From Phytophthora colocasiae (Eukaryota; Oomycota; Peronosporomycetes; Peronosporales; Peronosporaceae): a stretch of 64,000 bases of DNA. Under the pieces are notes generated by a model. The model was not told the origin of the DNA. It saw nothing but the letters and a program-made list of their open reading frames with translations, and did no database searches. Within the stretch, counting starts at the first letter, position 1; the number at the start of each line of letters is the position of its first letter. The position numbers and the translations under genes are program-made. The stretch lies in contig JAGKQI010000104.1 of NCBI GenBank assembly GCA_018806915.1, forward strand, positions 1,961,001 through 2,025,000. Reading direction: 5' to 3'. Of the stretch, positions 21,134 to 32,503 are shown piece by piece.

Positions 21134-22615
21134 ATGATGGCGATGAAGCGCGTTCTGCTGCTCGTAGCGGCAGTGACGATGGCTGCTGTGCAGGGCGAAG
21201 TCATCAACCAATCGGTGTGTCTTGTATATACTTTTACAGGATGTTTAAATCCTCGTCTAACTTGAATTGTGTCAATTTAGGCCAAACGCACTTTCGATCT
21301 AACTAAGCACGTAGTACGCGAGTATACCGAGTTCCAGTTCTCCGATGCGGACGCTGAAGTGACCAAATTCGACGTGGCCTTCCCTCGTGCACTGGAGAAG
21401 CATCTTGCGGACGTTTCTGCGCGTTGTGGCAAGACCCCATGTGAGGTTGTGCCAGCTACGCAGAAGCACACGGCTGCTGTTAAGACCCCCGAGGACGCCG
21501 CACTGTACACTGTGCTTCTAAAGAAGCCTGTTGCTAAGGGCGAGACTGGCACTGTTAAGGTTACTGCTTACTTTACGCGCGTGCTCACACCCTACCCGGC
21601 CGAAATCACGCAGAAGGATGACCAACTTGTGCTCTTCGATGCCAGCCACCTTATCACTTCGCCCTACGTTACCAAGACGCAGACTACCAAGCTGAAACTG
21701 CCGTCGGGTAATGTGGAGAATGTTCGTGCTGCTGAGCCAATCTCCAGGAAGGGTTCTGTGGTCACTCTTGGACCCTACTCCGACATTAAGTCCTTCGCTG
21801 CCGGTGTGGAAACCTCGCCTCTGAGTGTGCACTACAAGAATCACGCCCCGTTCATGACCATCACCAAGCTTACACGTGAGGTTGAAGTGTCCATGTGGGG
21901 CCGTGTATCCTTCGAGGAGGTTTACGACATGGAGCACACTGGCGCCAAGCTTAAGGGAGGTTTCTCTCGTTATGACTACGTGCAACTGCACCAGCGCAGT
22001 GCCTCGTTCCACGAGATGTACGCGCACCTCCCTAAGGATTCGGTGAACGTCTACTATCGCGACCAGATTGGCAACATTTCGACATCGCGTCTTCGTCCTG
22101 CTGGCCGCACGGGCTCGTACCAGAACCTCGAGTTCAAGCCGCGCTTTCCCCTGTTCGGAGGCTGGAAGAGCCAGTGGTATCTGGGCTATTCGGTGCCCAC
22201 CCACTCTGTGTTGACTCACGTCGGCGACAAGTTTAAGCTCGAGGTTGACTTCTCGACACCCGTTCAGGGCGCCGCTGTGGACGACCTCACGTTGAAGGTG
22301 ATCCTGCCCGAGGGTGCTACCAACGTGCAGGTGAACGTGCCGTTCGGCCTTGACAGCACAAGCGAGACGACTCGTCAAACGTACCTGGATACGCCGGCCA
22401 TTGGCCGACCTGTGGTGATTCTGGACAAGAAGAACGTGGTGGCTGCTCACAACGTGCCGTTCGAGGTGACTTTCGAGTTCCCCAAGTCCTTCATGCTGCA
22501 CGAGCCGCTTCTGCTGGTATCGGCCTTCCTGGCCTTCTTCGTCGTTTGCATGTTCCTCTTCCGTCTGGACATTAGCATCGCTAAGAAGCCCGTGCAGAAG
22601 AAGAAGACCGAGTAA
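21134..22615 (+). CDS. OST1: Oligosaccharyltransferase subunit ribophorin I (OST1)
   Basis: Exons 21134-21214 and 21281-22615 join in phase 0 to give 471 aa. Ribophorin I is a type I membrane subunit of the ER oligosaccharyltransferase that transfers the N-glycan to nascent proteins. A signal peptide (MMAMKRVLLLVAAVTMAAVQG) is encoded mostly by exon 1. Family landmarks include a lumenal start similar to EYTEFQFSDADAEVTKF, the FTRVLTPYPAEITQ segment, VEVSMWGRVSFEE and FPLFGGWKSQWYLGYSVP. One C-terminal membrane span (LLLVSAFLAFFVVCMFLF) is followed by a short Lys-rich cytosolic tail (KKPVQKKKTE) with an ER-retention-like dilysine character. Length is somewhat shorter than human (607 aa) because the C-terminal cytosolic part is reduced. 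Two tandem ATG codons open the gene. Confidence 0.93.
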
Positions 22616-22922
22616 GTTGGGGTCATTTGTTGGAATGAGTTTTGAGAACGAGAAGAAGACCGAAACGTTGTTTAACACAAAATACACCAGCTCAAAAAAA
22701 ACGAGTCTACCTGAACAACGATTCATGGGCAAAGAGTAAACTGTGTAACAGAAACAAATCAAGGAAGACAACGGAATAGTTTACGAGTTTGCAGCAGTAT
22801 CATTGTTTGCTTATGGTTTCCCTTCACAGGTCTGACAGAAGCATGGGAGCTACGCTAACTCAACAAATGCCACAGAGGACACCTGCCACATAGCAAAGCA
22901 GTGCAGAAGCCTTGGAAAAGAC
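22616..22922. other. Convergent 3' intergenic spacer
   Basis: Ribophorin I and uL3 end towards each other here. Apart from probable overlapping 3' UTRs I see nothing: no hairpin, repeat or RNA gene. Confidence 0.4.
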
Positions 22923-24092
22923 TTAAGCACGGTTCTGGCGAGCGAGAGGGCCCAACCACTTGGCCTTCTCCTCGGCGGTCTGGAAACGACCGTGACCGAA
23001 CTTCGACGAGGTATCGATGAACTTGAGGTTGATCTCCTCGAGGGCCGAACGCTTGGTGTGCACCAGAAGCGACTTGCGCAGAGTCAGAGCGCGCTTCTTC
23101 GTGCCGACGATCTGGCCCTTGATCATGAGCCAGTCCTCGTTGATCACACCGTAGTGAGGGAAGCCACCCAGAGGGGTGATGTCCTTCTCCGTCAGGTCCT
23201 GCTCGGTCATGCACGACTTCTTGTCGCCAGCGGCACCAATACGGTAGATCTTCTTGTTGATCTCCGTACGGTGGTGGTAACCGTGCTGACCAGCGCGCGG
23301 CACAGTGAAGCGAACGCGCGACGGGTGCCAGGCACCAATACAAGCGACCTTACGCAGACCACGGTGAGTCTTACGCGGCAGACGGGTAACACCCCAACGG
23401 GTGATCACACCCTCAATACCGTGACCCTTGGTAACACCGATGACGTCAATCATCTCGTCCTTGGCGAACACGGCAGTGACAGGCACCTGCTTCTCGAACA
23501 GAGACTTGGCAAAGTCCACCTTGTCAGACACCGAGCCACCGTTGACCTGCACCTCCAGGAGGTGGGCCTTCTTCTGGCGAAGCTTGACCTTGCGGACCTG
23601 CGTGTGGGCGAGCACGCGCACAACCTGGCAGTACTTCTTGATGCGGTTGAGCTCGTTCTCAATGTCGGCAGGGGCCGTCTGGTACTTCTTGGCGTACTTA
23701 GTGAAAGCTTTACGCTTCGACTTGTACCAGTTCTTGTAGAAGCGACGCTTGACCTCCTCGCTCAAGTGCTCAGCGAACACCGTAGTGAGGGTGCGCAGAC
23801 CGCGCGGGGTCTCCAGGTAGCCAACGACACCGATGACAACCATGGGGGGCGTCTCCACAATAGACACGGGCTCCACGATCTCCTTCTTGTGCACCTTGGA
23901 GCCAGGACGGTCAACCTCACGCAGGATGTGCGTCATGCCGGCCTTGAAGCCCATGAAGGCCGTAAGGTGCGGCGCCTTGGACGCATCATCACGCGGGAAC
24001 TTGCGAACGCGACCGCGGTGGTGCTTGGTACGCTTCTTGGGGAGGAATCCCAGGTGGCCGTGACGCGGGGCCTCGAACTTACGGTGACCCAT
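22923..24092 (-). CDS. RPL3: Cytosolic 60S ribosomal protein uL3
   Basis: Single exon, 389 aa, full length for the eukaryotic family. uL3 is an early-assembling protein near the peptidyl transferase centre. Landmarks are [20 protein letters not shown] at the start, [14 protein letters not shown], the [20 protein letters not shown] loop with the conserved basic finger, and the [19 protein letters not shown] segment. The last is the region that carries the hydroxylated histidine in other eukaryotes. Codon use is strongly biased to C/G-ending codons, as expected for a highly expressed gene. It is divergent from PCIF1 with a 184-bp gap. Confidence 0.97.
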   Translation of the reverse strand: MGHRKFEAPRHGHLGFLPKKRTKHHRGRVRKFPRDDASKAPHLTAFMGFKAGMTHILREVDRPGSKVHKKEIVEPVSIVETPPMVVIGVVGYLETPRGLRTLTTVFAEHLSEEVKRRFYKNWYKSKRKAFTKYAKKYQTAPADIENELNRIKKYCQVVRVLAHTQVRKVKLRQKKAHLLEVQVNGGSVSDKVDFAKSLFEKQVPVTAVFAKDEMIDVIGVTKGHGIEGVITRWGVTRLPRKTHRGLRKVACIGAWHPSRVRFTVPRAGQHGYHHRTEINKKIYRIGAAGDKKSCMTEQDLTEKDITPLGGFPHYGVINEDWLMIKGQIVGTKKRALTLRKSLLVHTKRSALEEINLKFIDTSSKFGHGRFQTAEEKAKWLGPLARQNRA

Positions 24093-24276
24093 ATTTGATA
24101 CGGAGAGCTACTGCAAAAACTCAAAGTGTCGTGGTCAATTGATACAATGGAAAAGCAGTGGGCTCTACCAGCCAATCGCTTAAATCGTACTTAGTAAAGG
24201 AAATTGGTAGAAATTGAATATTACAAATATACAATGTATAATTACGCTTGTGTTACTGGGTATTTGACTATCAACG
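24093..24276. promoter_or_regulatory. Divergent promoter region uL3 / PCIF1
   Basis: The region holds 184 bp between two outward-facing start codons. A CCAAT box is at 24172-24176. An AT-rich half lies nearer to PCIF1. Confidence 0.5.
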
Positions 24277-25799
24277 ATGGCGGACCCGCTCGAAGCTATC
24301 CTGGCGTCGATGGCTGCGGCCACTGGCAATGTATCACAGCCTAAAGCTGAGAATTCTACGTCTACTAATGCAGTGACTGCAATTTCCAAGTCTTTGGGTA
24401 AAAAACGAGAGAGAGATGCGCAATTTACAGCTCCGTCGGGGATCTGGAACCCTCAGGAAGAGATGTTACTCGACGCCGCCACTCTCCGTAGACTGGAAGA
24501 CGCTACTAAGACGAACACTGTTACTCCAGCAATGGAGATTGCTCGACAACAGACTGTGCGTGCTTTATGCAACAAAATCCGCCGTGCCAGTGAAGACTTG
24601 GGTATTGGGAAGCTGCCGAATTCCGCCTACGAGACGTGGCAGTTCACGTCACAGTTAACGGTCAAGGAGCTGGATCCACTTATCCCCCACGCTGGTAGCG
24701 ACTATAGCGGCCTGTTCGAGGAGCTTCGCAAGGCTGGAGCCACCAAATCTGGGGCTACCAAGAAGTGCAAAGAGCTCACACGTGAATCTGAGCGAATGTT
24801 GCGTAAATTCACCCAGCAGGACTTTGTCGCTGGCAAGAAGAAGAAGGTGCATGTAGCGACGATAGAGGACGGCATGAAGCAATTGACGTACGGCCACTCG
24901 ACGGTGAAACTCAGTGCTGACCATTTCGCGAAGCTGCGGGAGATGTACGCGAGGAAGCAGGAGCTTGAAGGTGACGGATCGAAGATGGCACCAAAGGATC
25001 AACGTCAGTTCGAAAGCGCATTGTTCAGCTTGCTGCTGCGGTATGATTCGCTAGATGGAGGAGGTTTCCAGGTAAGGCCAGGAATTGTGATCTTGTGATA
25101 AGGCTCTTTAGGTTTCTGACGAATTTATATGGATGTAACAGGCTGCACTGAATGAAGAGTGTTTCGATGTGCTGCTGAAGGAATTCGATTGCAAGATGGA
25201 ATGTTTTGCATCACCTCTAAACTGCCGGTACTCGCGCTTTTGCAGTGCTTTCCTGGACACGGACGTCGGGTTTGGAAGTGTGGGCAGCTTTTTCGACTTC
25301 TCACCTCGCTCTGGATGCTTCGAAGCCAACCCACCATTCATCCCCAAGGTGATCAAGCGCATGGCCGATCACATGACTGCGCTTCTGAACGCTGCCGACG
25401 GGCCTTTGGCGTTTATTGTCATTATTCCAGCGTGGCAAGACACTGAGGTACCGATTTGCCATGAGAGATCTGCTCATATCTGTTTGCTGACTCGTTGACT
25501 CGTGACAGGGATGGCAACAACTGAACGCGAGCCGCTTCAACCAGCAGCATCTGCTCATCCCACAAAAGCAACATGGCTACTGTGAGGGCAAGCAGCAGAT
25601 TCGAAAGACTCGCTGGCGCATCGCATCGTTCGACACGAGCGTTTTCTTCTGGCAGAACTCCAAGGCAACCAACAAGTGGCCAGTGACGGAGAAGAAACTC
25701 GAGAGTCTCAAGCTCGCGTTCAAGTCAAAGCAGGCTGATGAGCGTGACGCGCGGGGTCTGCGCAAATCTGGTAAACGGGTTCGATCAGCAAAAGACTAG
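24277..25799 (+). CDS. PCIF1: mRNA cap-adjacent N6-methyladenosine methyltransferase (PCIF1/CAPAM)
   Basis: Exons 24277-25071, 25142-25447 and 25509-25799 join in phase to give 463 aa. PCIF1 methylates N6 of a 2'-O-methyladenosine at the first transcribed position next to the m7G cap. The catalytic signature NPPF is present in SGCFEANPPFIPKVIKRM. The helical part and MTase core are recognisable (CRYSRFCSAFLDTDVGFGSVG, PLAFIVIIPAWQDTE, GYCEGKQQIRKTRWRIASFD). A Lys/Arg-rich C-terminus (RGLRKSGKRVRSAKD) may be a nuclear signal. Unlike vertebrate PCIF1 there is no N-terminal WW domain for binding the phosphorylated RNA polymerase II tail, and the protein is about 240 residues shorter. Cap methylation is expected from the motif; RNA polymerase II coupling is not. 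Confidence 0.88.
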
Positions 25800-25905
25800 A
25801 TAGGTGCATGGGACTTGTTAGATAGAATTGTCCGGTTGGTTGCTTAAGTCAAAACTGTTGATAAAAAACGGGAAAGAGCTAGTGAGTTGGAGTTGGTCCT
25901 TGCAC

Positions 25906-28900
25906 TTACGATTCTGCCACGCCCTCTTCCTCCGCCATAATGTTGGAGATAAAGTCGAGAGATTCCTCCTTCGTCATGGCATAGACGTTGCTGATCTTGT
26001 TCTGGTAGCCGATACCATAGAATTTATCGGCGATGTTCACCAACTCAGGCCGGAACGTCGACGTAATGAACTACAAACACCACCACAAAAACAACAGGAT
26101 TAGTACCAAATAAGCGCATCGATCGGCCAGAGTAGCGAGATGACGAACCTGTGCTGGGTTATCCTTCGAATGCGCTTGACGGTGAATCAGGGCCGCAACA
26201 GCAGCTCGGTGGGTGGAATCTAACGCCTGATCGATTTCGTCAAACAGATAAAATGGAGCTGGATCTACTCGTTGGATTGCAAAGATGAAGGCAAGGGCCA
26301 CCAAAGCCTTCTGGCCACCGGAGAGCTGCTGCATCAAGTACGAGTCGCCCTCTCCACGGAAATTTACCTTGATTTGCACGCCAGAGTACGTGTCGACATT
26401 CGACTCCAGAGGCGTATCACCACCGTTGGCGTTACCAGTCTGCCTTGTGTCAGCACCCACCAGGATCATCTTGCCTTCTCCTGTCGGTACCAACTCACGG
26501 AAGACTTCGGAGAAGAAGCTCGCTACTCCTTTAAACGTTCGGAAAATGGCTTCGTCTTTTCGCTTGTCCAGGACGTCGATCAGGTCTTTGATCGAGTTGT
26601 ACGCATCGTCAATCTCCCTCTTTCGTTCCAGAAGTGTCGATCGCTGCTCGTTAAAGCTAATAAACTGGTCCAGTGCCTTCTTGTTCACGTGACTATACTT
26701 CTTCAGCTTCTCGTTTCGGCGCTTGAACTGCTTGATCACATCTTGGTACGACAGATCCTTGAACTTTTCTAGTTCAGTAATCGGCAAAGTCCCCAGCTCC
26801 TGGATGTCTCGGGTTACGTCTTCGGTCTTCTTCAAAAGTCGACGGTGCTTATTCAAAACCTTCTCTGACCGTCGAGCTTCCTGCTGAATCTGGTCGCATA
26901 AGGAAACATCCTCTCCATTCAATGCGTCGGCCTGTGCTTTCTCAGACGCTATTTTTTGTTGTAGTGCTGCGATCTTCTGCTCGAGATCTTTCAGCGAGGA
27001 TGTATTGTCATCAACCAACCGCGAGGCATCGTCCAAATCAATCTGCTTGGCCTTGAGGCTCTCCTCTCGCTCACTAATGGCCAGTTCTTCAGCGCCTTCA
27101 CCAAGCTGTCGTGCTAATTCGTTCTCACGCCTCACTAGGTTTTCTTCCAGAACGGTCTTGATGCCTTTTTGCTTTGCACGGATCTCTTCCAGTCGTAGTT
27201 TCTGATCTCGTTCTTCAGCCTCGAACAGCGAAATCTTTGCAGACAAAGAATGTAACAACAACTCCTCGTCGGCCGTCAACGTGTCTTGCATCGGAGTGAG
27301 AAGTTCTGAGCGCAAGGACGTAACCTTCGCGACCAGATCTTTCACCTCTCGCTCCTGAAGCTCACAACTCCGCTCTCTCTGAAGCAAGTTGTCTTTCTCC
27401 GCACGAATGTGGTTCTTACGTCGCGAGATCTCGTCATACAAGCGCTCGTGAGCAGAAATAGCGCGATGCTTTTCAGATTCGAGCTTCTGGATTTCGCTAA
27501 TGACGCCTGTCACCCGCTGATCTGCTTGCTGAGCTTCTGCCTTCACTCGTTGAGCTCTGTCCATCACACTCTCGAGGTCTACTTGCGCCTGCTTCACTTC
27601 CATCATTGCTCGAGTGCGGGACCGCCGAGGGTCTTTAAACCCGCCATTAAGAGCGCCACGACGGTGAACCATATCGCCGTCCAATGTCAAGCAGTCCATG
27701 TTAGTCTGCTCTGCATACCGAACGCAAGTATCCAGGTCGCGACACAACAGCTTCTTGCCGAAGGCAGCCATCACACCTTTGCGAACCTCGGCAGGGTATT
27801 CCATCTTCTCAACCAAGGCAACAACATCGTCCTTTCGAGGGTAGTCGAAATGCTCCTTGACTTTCAAACGGTTGAGAGGCAAAAACGTTAGTCGGCCCAG
27901 ATTCTTCCTGTCCAGCTCTCGCATAATTCTTGCCGCAGTGTCATCCGTTTCCACGACAACATGAAAAAGAGCACCGCCAGCGGCTTCATCAGCGGCAATA
28001 CAATAGCGTTCGTCTACAGGCCGTACAAGGTCGATCAGTGGACCATAAATGCCTCGAATCCGGCCCTGCATCTCACGCACTGCCTGCAGACCACGACGAA
28101 CGTCATACGCCATAGTACTCTGCAACGCATGCTCGCCATCACTTAGCTTCTTCTTCAATTCGCGCACGTTGTACGAGATCTGGTTCTCCTCGCGCCACTT
28201 CTCCTTGCGTTCTTCATTCAGGCGGTTGCGTTGCTCCTTCAAGCGTAATACTTCGGTTCCCACGGCATCCACTCGGCGGCGATGCTCATGCAACTCTTCA
28301 ACTTGCTGCTTGAGCGTTCTCTCGGATCCCTCAATAGACTTCGTCAAGCCTTCAATAGAGTATCTCAACGCTGCAGTATCAGCTTCTTTCCGACGTACCA
28401 AGCCCTCGATATCACTGACTTCACGCTGTAGGTAATCGTCACGCTGCTGCTGGGTATGAAATTGATTTTTTCGACTCTGCTTGGCAATAAGATGGTCCGA
28501 CTGCGCTTTACACTCCTGTAGATTTCGTCTCACCTGGTCATACGCTTGCTCCGCTTTTTGTAGGGCCGGTAGGATCTCGCTCTCCAGCTGCTTTCGCTTC
28601 TCTTCAATCTTTCGTTTCACGTCCTCCGCCTCCTTCGACACAGCGGACCGATGCACACCGTCGGTGCGGATCTGCTCTTTCAACTCCTCCACCTCGGTCT
28701 CCAACTTATATCTAGCTTCCATCAGCCCCTTCCGCTCGTCTTCTCGAACCTTTTGCTCCTCCATGAGCTGCACTAGATCTTGCTTTTTCTCGTGCTGGTC
28801 GCTCTCAATCCTACTGACCTCAGCTCTGATGTGCATGAGCTTCTCGTGCAGGTCCGTAGTCAGCGCACTCTCCTGCTGTCTCTGCTTTTCGAGCACCTCC

Positions 28901-29619
28901 ATCTCCGCCCGCACACTCTGAAGCTCCTTCTCGTGCATCGTGTACTCCAGTGCTCGCTGTTCTCTGTCCAGTTGCTGGTACTCTTTCAACTCCTCCTTCT
29001 CCTCCTCCAGCTCGGACAGCCGCTCTTCAATATAACTGACTACCTCCTGTATTTTATCTCTCTTCGTCTGCGTCTCCTGCAAGATCTTGAGTGACTTGAC
29101 TCGCTGATCCTCGTACACTTTGGTGCCTGCCACTTCCTTCAGCAACTCCAGTCTCTCTCGTTCCCGCATCACGGCCAATGCGTTGACTTTACCCTGCTGC
29201 ACGATGTAGTACGGATTAGAGCGCGAAAAGCCCGCGCTCTCTAGTAGATGCAGCACGTCGCTCTTGGGAATATGTTTGCGGTTGAGGAAGAATTCGTCTT
29301 TCTTCACGCCGATAGTGCGGCGCAGCGCCACCTCCGTGTCGTCCACTGGGAGGCGACCGTCGCTGTTGTCGAAGATGATCTCCACGTACGCCGACATGAC
29401 ATGTTTGCCCGAGCCTTCGTGCAGCAGCGCTTGACGCTCTTCGGGTCGTAAATTGGCGAAGCGCGAGGTCAACAGCCCGAAGCGGATGGCGTCGAAGAAG
29501 TTGGACTTGCCCGTGCCGTTGCGCCCGATCACCACGTTGTGCTGCTGGCTGAAGGGTTCCACCGCTATTTGATCCTTGTAGCTGCGGAAGCCACACACCA
29601 CTACCTGCTTGATATGCAT
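25906..29619 (-). CDS. SMC3: Cohesin core ATPase SMC3
   Basis: Exons 26149-29619 and 25906-26070 join in phase to give 1211 aa, close to human SMC3 (1217). The start at 29619 (MHIKQVVVCGFRSYKDQ) matches the family; a longer in-frame Met at 29688 is less likely. The N-terminal head has Walker A GRNGTGKS and the lysine pair in IGVKKDEFF (residues 106-107), the Eco1/ESCO acetylation site. Two coiled-coil arms flank the hinge (around IRGIYGPLIDLV and LFHVVVETDD). The C-terminal head has the signature LSGGQKALVALA and Walker B FYLFDEIDQALD. The last exon ends FITSTFRPELVNIADKFYG and so on. SMC3 pairs with SMC1 and the kleisin to hold sister chromatids. A displaced inverted piece lies about 240 bp upstream of the start. 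Confidence 0.97.
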
Positions 29620-29861
29620 TGCCGGCGGAAGTCGAAGTAGCCAAGGAATGGATTGGTTGCCTTTGGGAGAGTACGGCAATTTGACCAAATACGTTGCATT
29701 ATTAAATTAGACATGCGGGGTGGTACCGGTACCCATACATTTTGAATAAAAAATATACTGATTGAAACAATCATACAGATTCACTCATTGAGTACATTGC
29801 ACTAGGTATTATTGCAAACAATAATTTGATGGTCCATTATCACACACAGCGCTAATACATA

Positions 29862-30222
29862 CATCGCCGCCGAGTGGATGCCGTGGGAACCGAAGTATTA
29901 CGCTTGAAGGAGCAACGCAACCGCCTGAATGAAGAACGCAAGGAGAAGTGGCGCGAGGAGAACCAGATCTCGTACAACGTGCGCGAATTGAAGAAGAAGC
30001 TAAGTGATGGCGAGCATGCGTTGCAGAGTACTATGGCGTATGACGTTCGTCGTGGTCTGCAGGCAGTGCGTGAGATGCAGGGCCGGATTCGAGGCATTTA
30101 TGGTCCACTGATCGACCTTGTACGGCCTGTAGACGAACGCTATTGTATTGCCGCTGATGAAGCCGCTGGCGGTGCTCTTTTTCATGTTGTGGTGGATATG
30201 GATGACACTGCTGCACGTATTT
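29862..30222 (+). pseudogene. Inverted duplicated fragment of SMC3 (arm and hinge)
   Basis: About 360 bp repeat, in opposite orientation, the part of SMC3 at roughly 27927-28275. The translated frame reads VGTEVLRLKEQRN to LFHVVVDMDDTAARI, whereas SMC3 has LFHVVVETDDTAARI. The first 330 bp are almost identical; the last 30 bp are more diverged. There is no start context, no ATPase part, and the reading soon leaves SMC3 similarity. It is a gene fragment, not a gene. Inverted orientation next to the parent makes a hairpin transcript or gene conversion possible. Confidence 0.88.
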
Positions 30223-31004
30223 TACTACGGCAGGGTGGCCATCGATCATCGATGAACATTGGTCGCTTGCTTTTCGCGTTGTAGAGGCAGTCGCGACGGT
30301 CTTGAGCATGGATTCGCAGGGCCTCCGGCAACAGCGTCGCACAAAATGTCACCGTTTTCTTCACTCAGTGCGCTCGCGAACATCTTTTCCACTTGCGCTG
30401 CGCCGGCCAACTTGATCAATCGCGACTCAAGTACATCAGCCTGGCGGCTCAGATGCACACGAAGCATGCCACGTACTTGCGCAAAGGGGTTCAGGTTGAA
30501 GCGGAAATAAATGACGGGCATAAAATAGGAGCCACCTGGAAAACTGGACATCCACTGGAAGAGAGCGAGTCAGTTCGGGGAAAAAGTTTGCGACAGCTTG
30601 AAGCTGGAAGCTGGATTCTAGTCTAGTCTGCCAAATAGCCAATCACAACGCGAATAAATGACGCCATATGGTATTGCGCTTCAGTTTGCGTTGAACCACT
30701 TTTGATCAGGTATCCGCTGGGTACTCTTTGGAAGGCCCATTTCGCGGGGAATTGCGCACCGAAGCATCCCCACAACCAGTTTGCTTTCACGCCAGGACTT
30801 GCCAGCGGCAAGTTGCTGCGATTCATGGGCGAGGAAGTCAACAGCAGGGAGCAACGGCGATACTAGTTGGTGTGCGTGCGTGTATCTTCTCGTAATTTAC
30901 TGTGCCTTGTCGTTTACGGGCATGCCGCAGGAGCAGTTGCAATCATTGCTGTTCAGACTGGAGTGTAATTAGCGGCGCACGTGTACATGGCCTGCTAGGT
31001 AGTA
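30223..31004. other. Intergenic region, no clear gene
   Basis: This stretch lies between the SMC3 fragment and transposon C. A 101-codon minus-strand open frame (30246-30551) contains plausible protein-like sequence (LSRQADVLESRLIKLAGAAQ) but has no family I recognise. A CCAAT box is at 30637-30641. It may be remnant sequence brought in with the SMC3 piece. Confidence 0.35.
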
Positions 31005-31144
31005 TTGTGGTTCGTTTCCAAAATTCCCATGGGCGGTTCAGAATCGACCCTGGGCGAATCGACCCCCCAATCGACCACCTCAGATATTGACTTCGATCTT
31101 ATGACATTTAAAAGTTTTTCTTGACGCCAAGAAGAGCATTTGCG

Positions 31145-32498
31145 ATGGTAGAAGGAGTTGGTGGCGCGACAAGCGCTAATAGAGCGGGTTTATCGCCTCT
31201 ACGAGGACGTTCACAGCGCAATCCACGTCGAGTGCAGCCGTATTACGCACGGCCATCTGCAAGAAGGTCGCTGAATGTATCGTCGAGCCAGGAGGACATC
31301 CGACCGGCACAGACTCCGAGCCAAGTGGACATCCAGCTAGCCCAAGATACCCCCGAGTTTTCACTGGCCTCGCCTGGTGAAGGTACTGGGACGGAATCTT
31401 CTCATCTAGCGTGCTCGCCAAGCAGCACGTCAACCCCAGATCGAGTTCCTACTGTGAGGAGATCACCAAGAACCGCTTCTTTGACATCACCTCCGCGTAG
31501 TCATGATACACCGTTGCGGCGTCTGACAGGAAGCCTCGAGAGCGAGCGCACAGTCAGAAGATCTCCAAGATTGGCTAGTCAAGGTGATAGTACGTCACCT
31601 CCCAACAGAAGCGCGCCAGCCACAAGTTCAAATTTGTATCGCCTTCTTGTGACCCCCATCATAAAGACATCTCTCAGCCAGCGTGACACTTCAGGGGAAC
31701 TACTAGATGTCTGCGCACTGGAAGGATCGTCCTTCAATGTAATTCTCAAACAGCTTTGGGACCGATACAGTGAACATGTGCATGGGGTTGCCGTCAAAAC
31801 TCGTGGCAAGTGGGCTGTGGAGTCAGCTAATATTGAGACGTGGAGTAAAGTGATTCAGTTTAAGTTTAAGCGCCACGTTATTGACAGTACGAAGCGCGAA
31901 CGGGCGTGGAACTCATGGCTTCATACCGTTCGTGGAGAAGCTGTCAAGCTACTGATTTATCAATACGGGGTTTCCATTACGACTCTGCCAACTCTGGTCG
32001 AGTTCAAGAAGGTGTGCATTACACCTCAAGTCAGAGATCGGTCAGGGCAGTCGCAGAGGAATCTCTAGAGGACGTGGTCGAGCGACTTAAGGATAAGTGG
32101 AGTCTACCTTTCAGTGTGCAGCTACGGTATGGAGAATGTGGGCGAACCACATATTGCGCAATTTAGATCGATCAACCTGGGACTCTGCAATCGAACAGCC
32201 ACCGCCGGAGCACTTAGTTAGGATGTTGAGAGCATCCGAATCTCGACTCGAGCAGCAAGTTTCCGACATGTCCCGCTCATCGAATTTGGCTTTGGAATGT
32301 GTTGAATCGTCGATATCTGCAACCGACCAACTACTTCAGGATTGGGAAGCGTTCGGGGCTCGGCTAAGAGGGAATAAACAAGCGCTGGAAGCACGGAGAG
32401 CTGTTATTCTCGGTTTTATTAACAATATCCTCCCACCGCGAGATGTGATCGACCCTCTCGACGCCATGGAAAATATGAACGATGTCGATCACGAATAG
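31145..32498 (+). CDS. Accessory protein of transposon C, unknown function
   Basis: Exons 31145-32011 and 32115-32498 join in phase 0 to give 416 aa. The intron has donor GTGTGC and a good pyrimidine tract before CAG. I chose the ATG at 31145 because no in-frame ATG precedes it. The N-terminal 170 residues are Ser/Pro/Arg-rich with repeated RRSPR motifs (TVRRSPRTAS, TVRRSPRLAS), basic and disordered. The centre (ILKQLWDRYSEHVHGVAVKT, VIQFKFKRHVIDSTKRERAW) is helical and charged. The C-terminus is a probable coiled coil (SRLEQQVSDMSRSSNLALEC). I recognise no family. Its position suggests a DNA-binding or regulatory partner of the transposase, as in other two-gene transposons. Confidence 0.65.
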
Positions 32499-32503
32499 TT
32501 GTT

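Noticed and set aside
22992..24098. 368-codon frame antisense to uL3 and 417-codon frame antisense to ribophorin I
   Set aside because: Both are shadows of highly biased genes; their Leu/Val/His-rich composition is typical of antisense reading.
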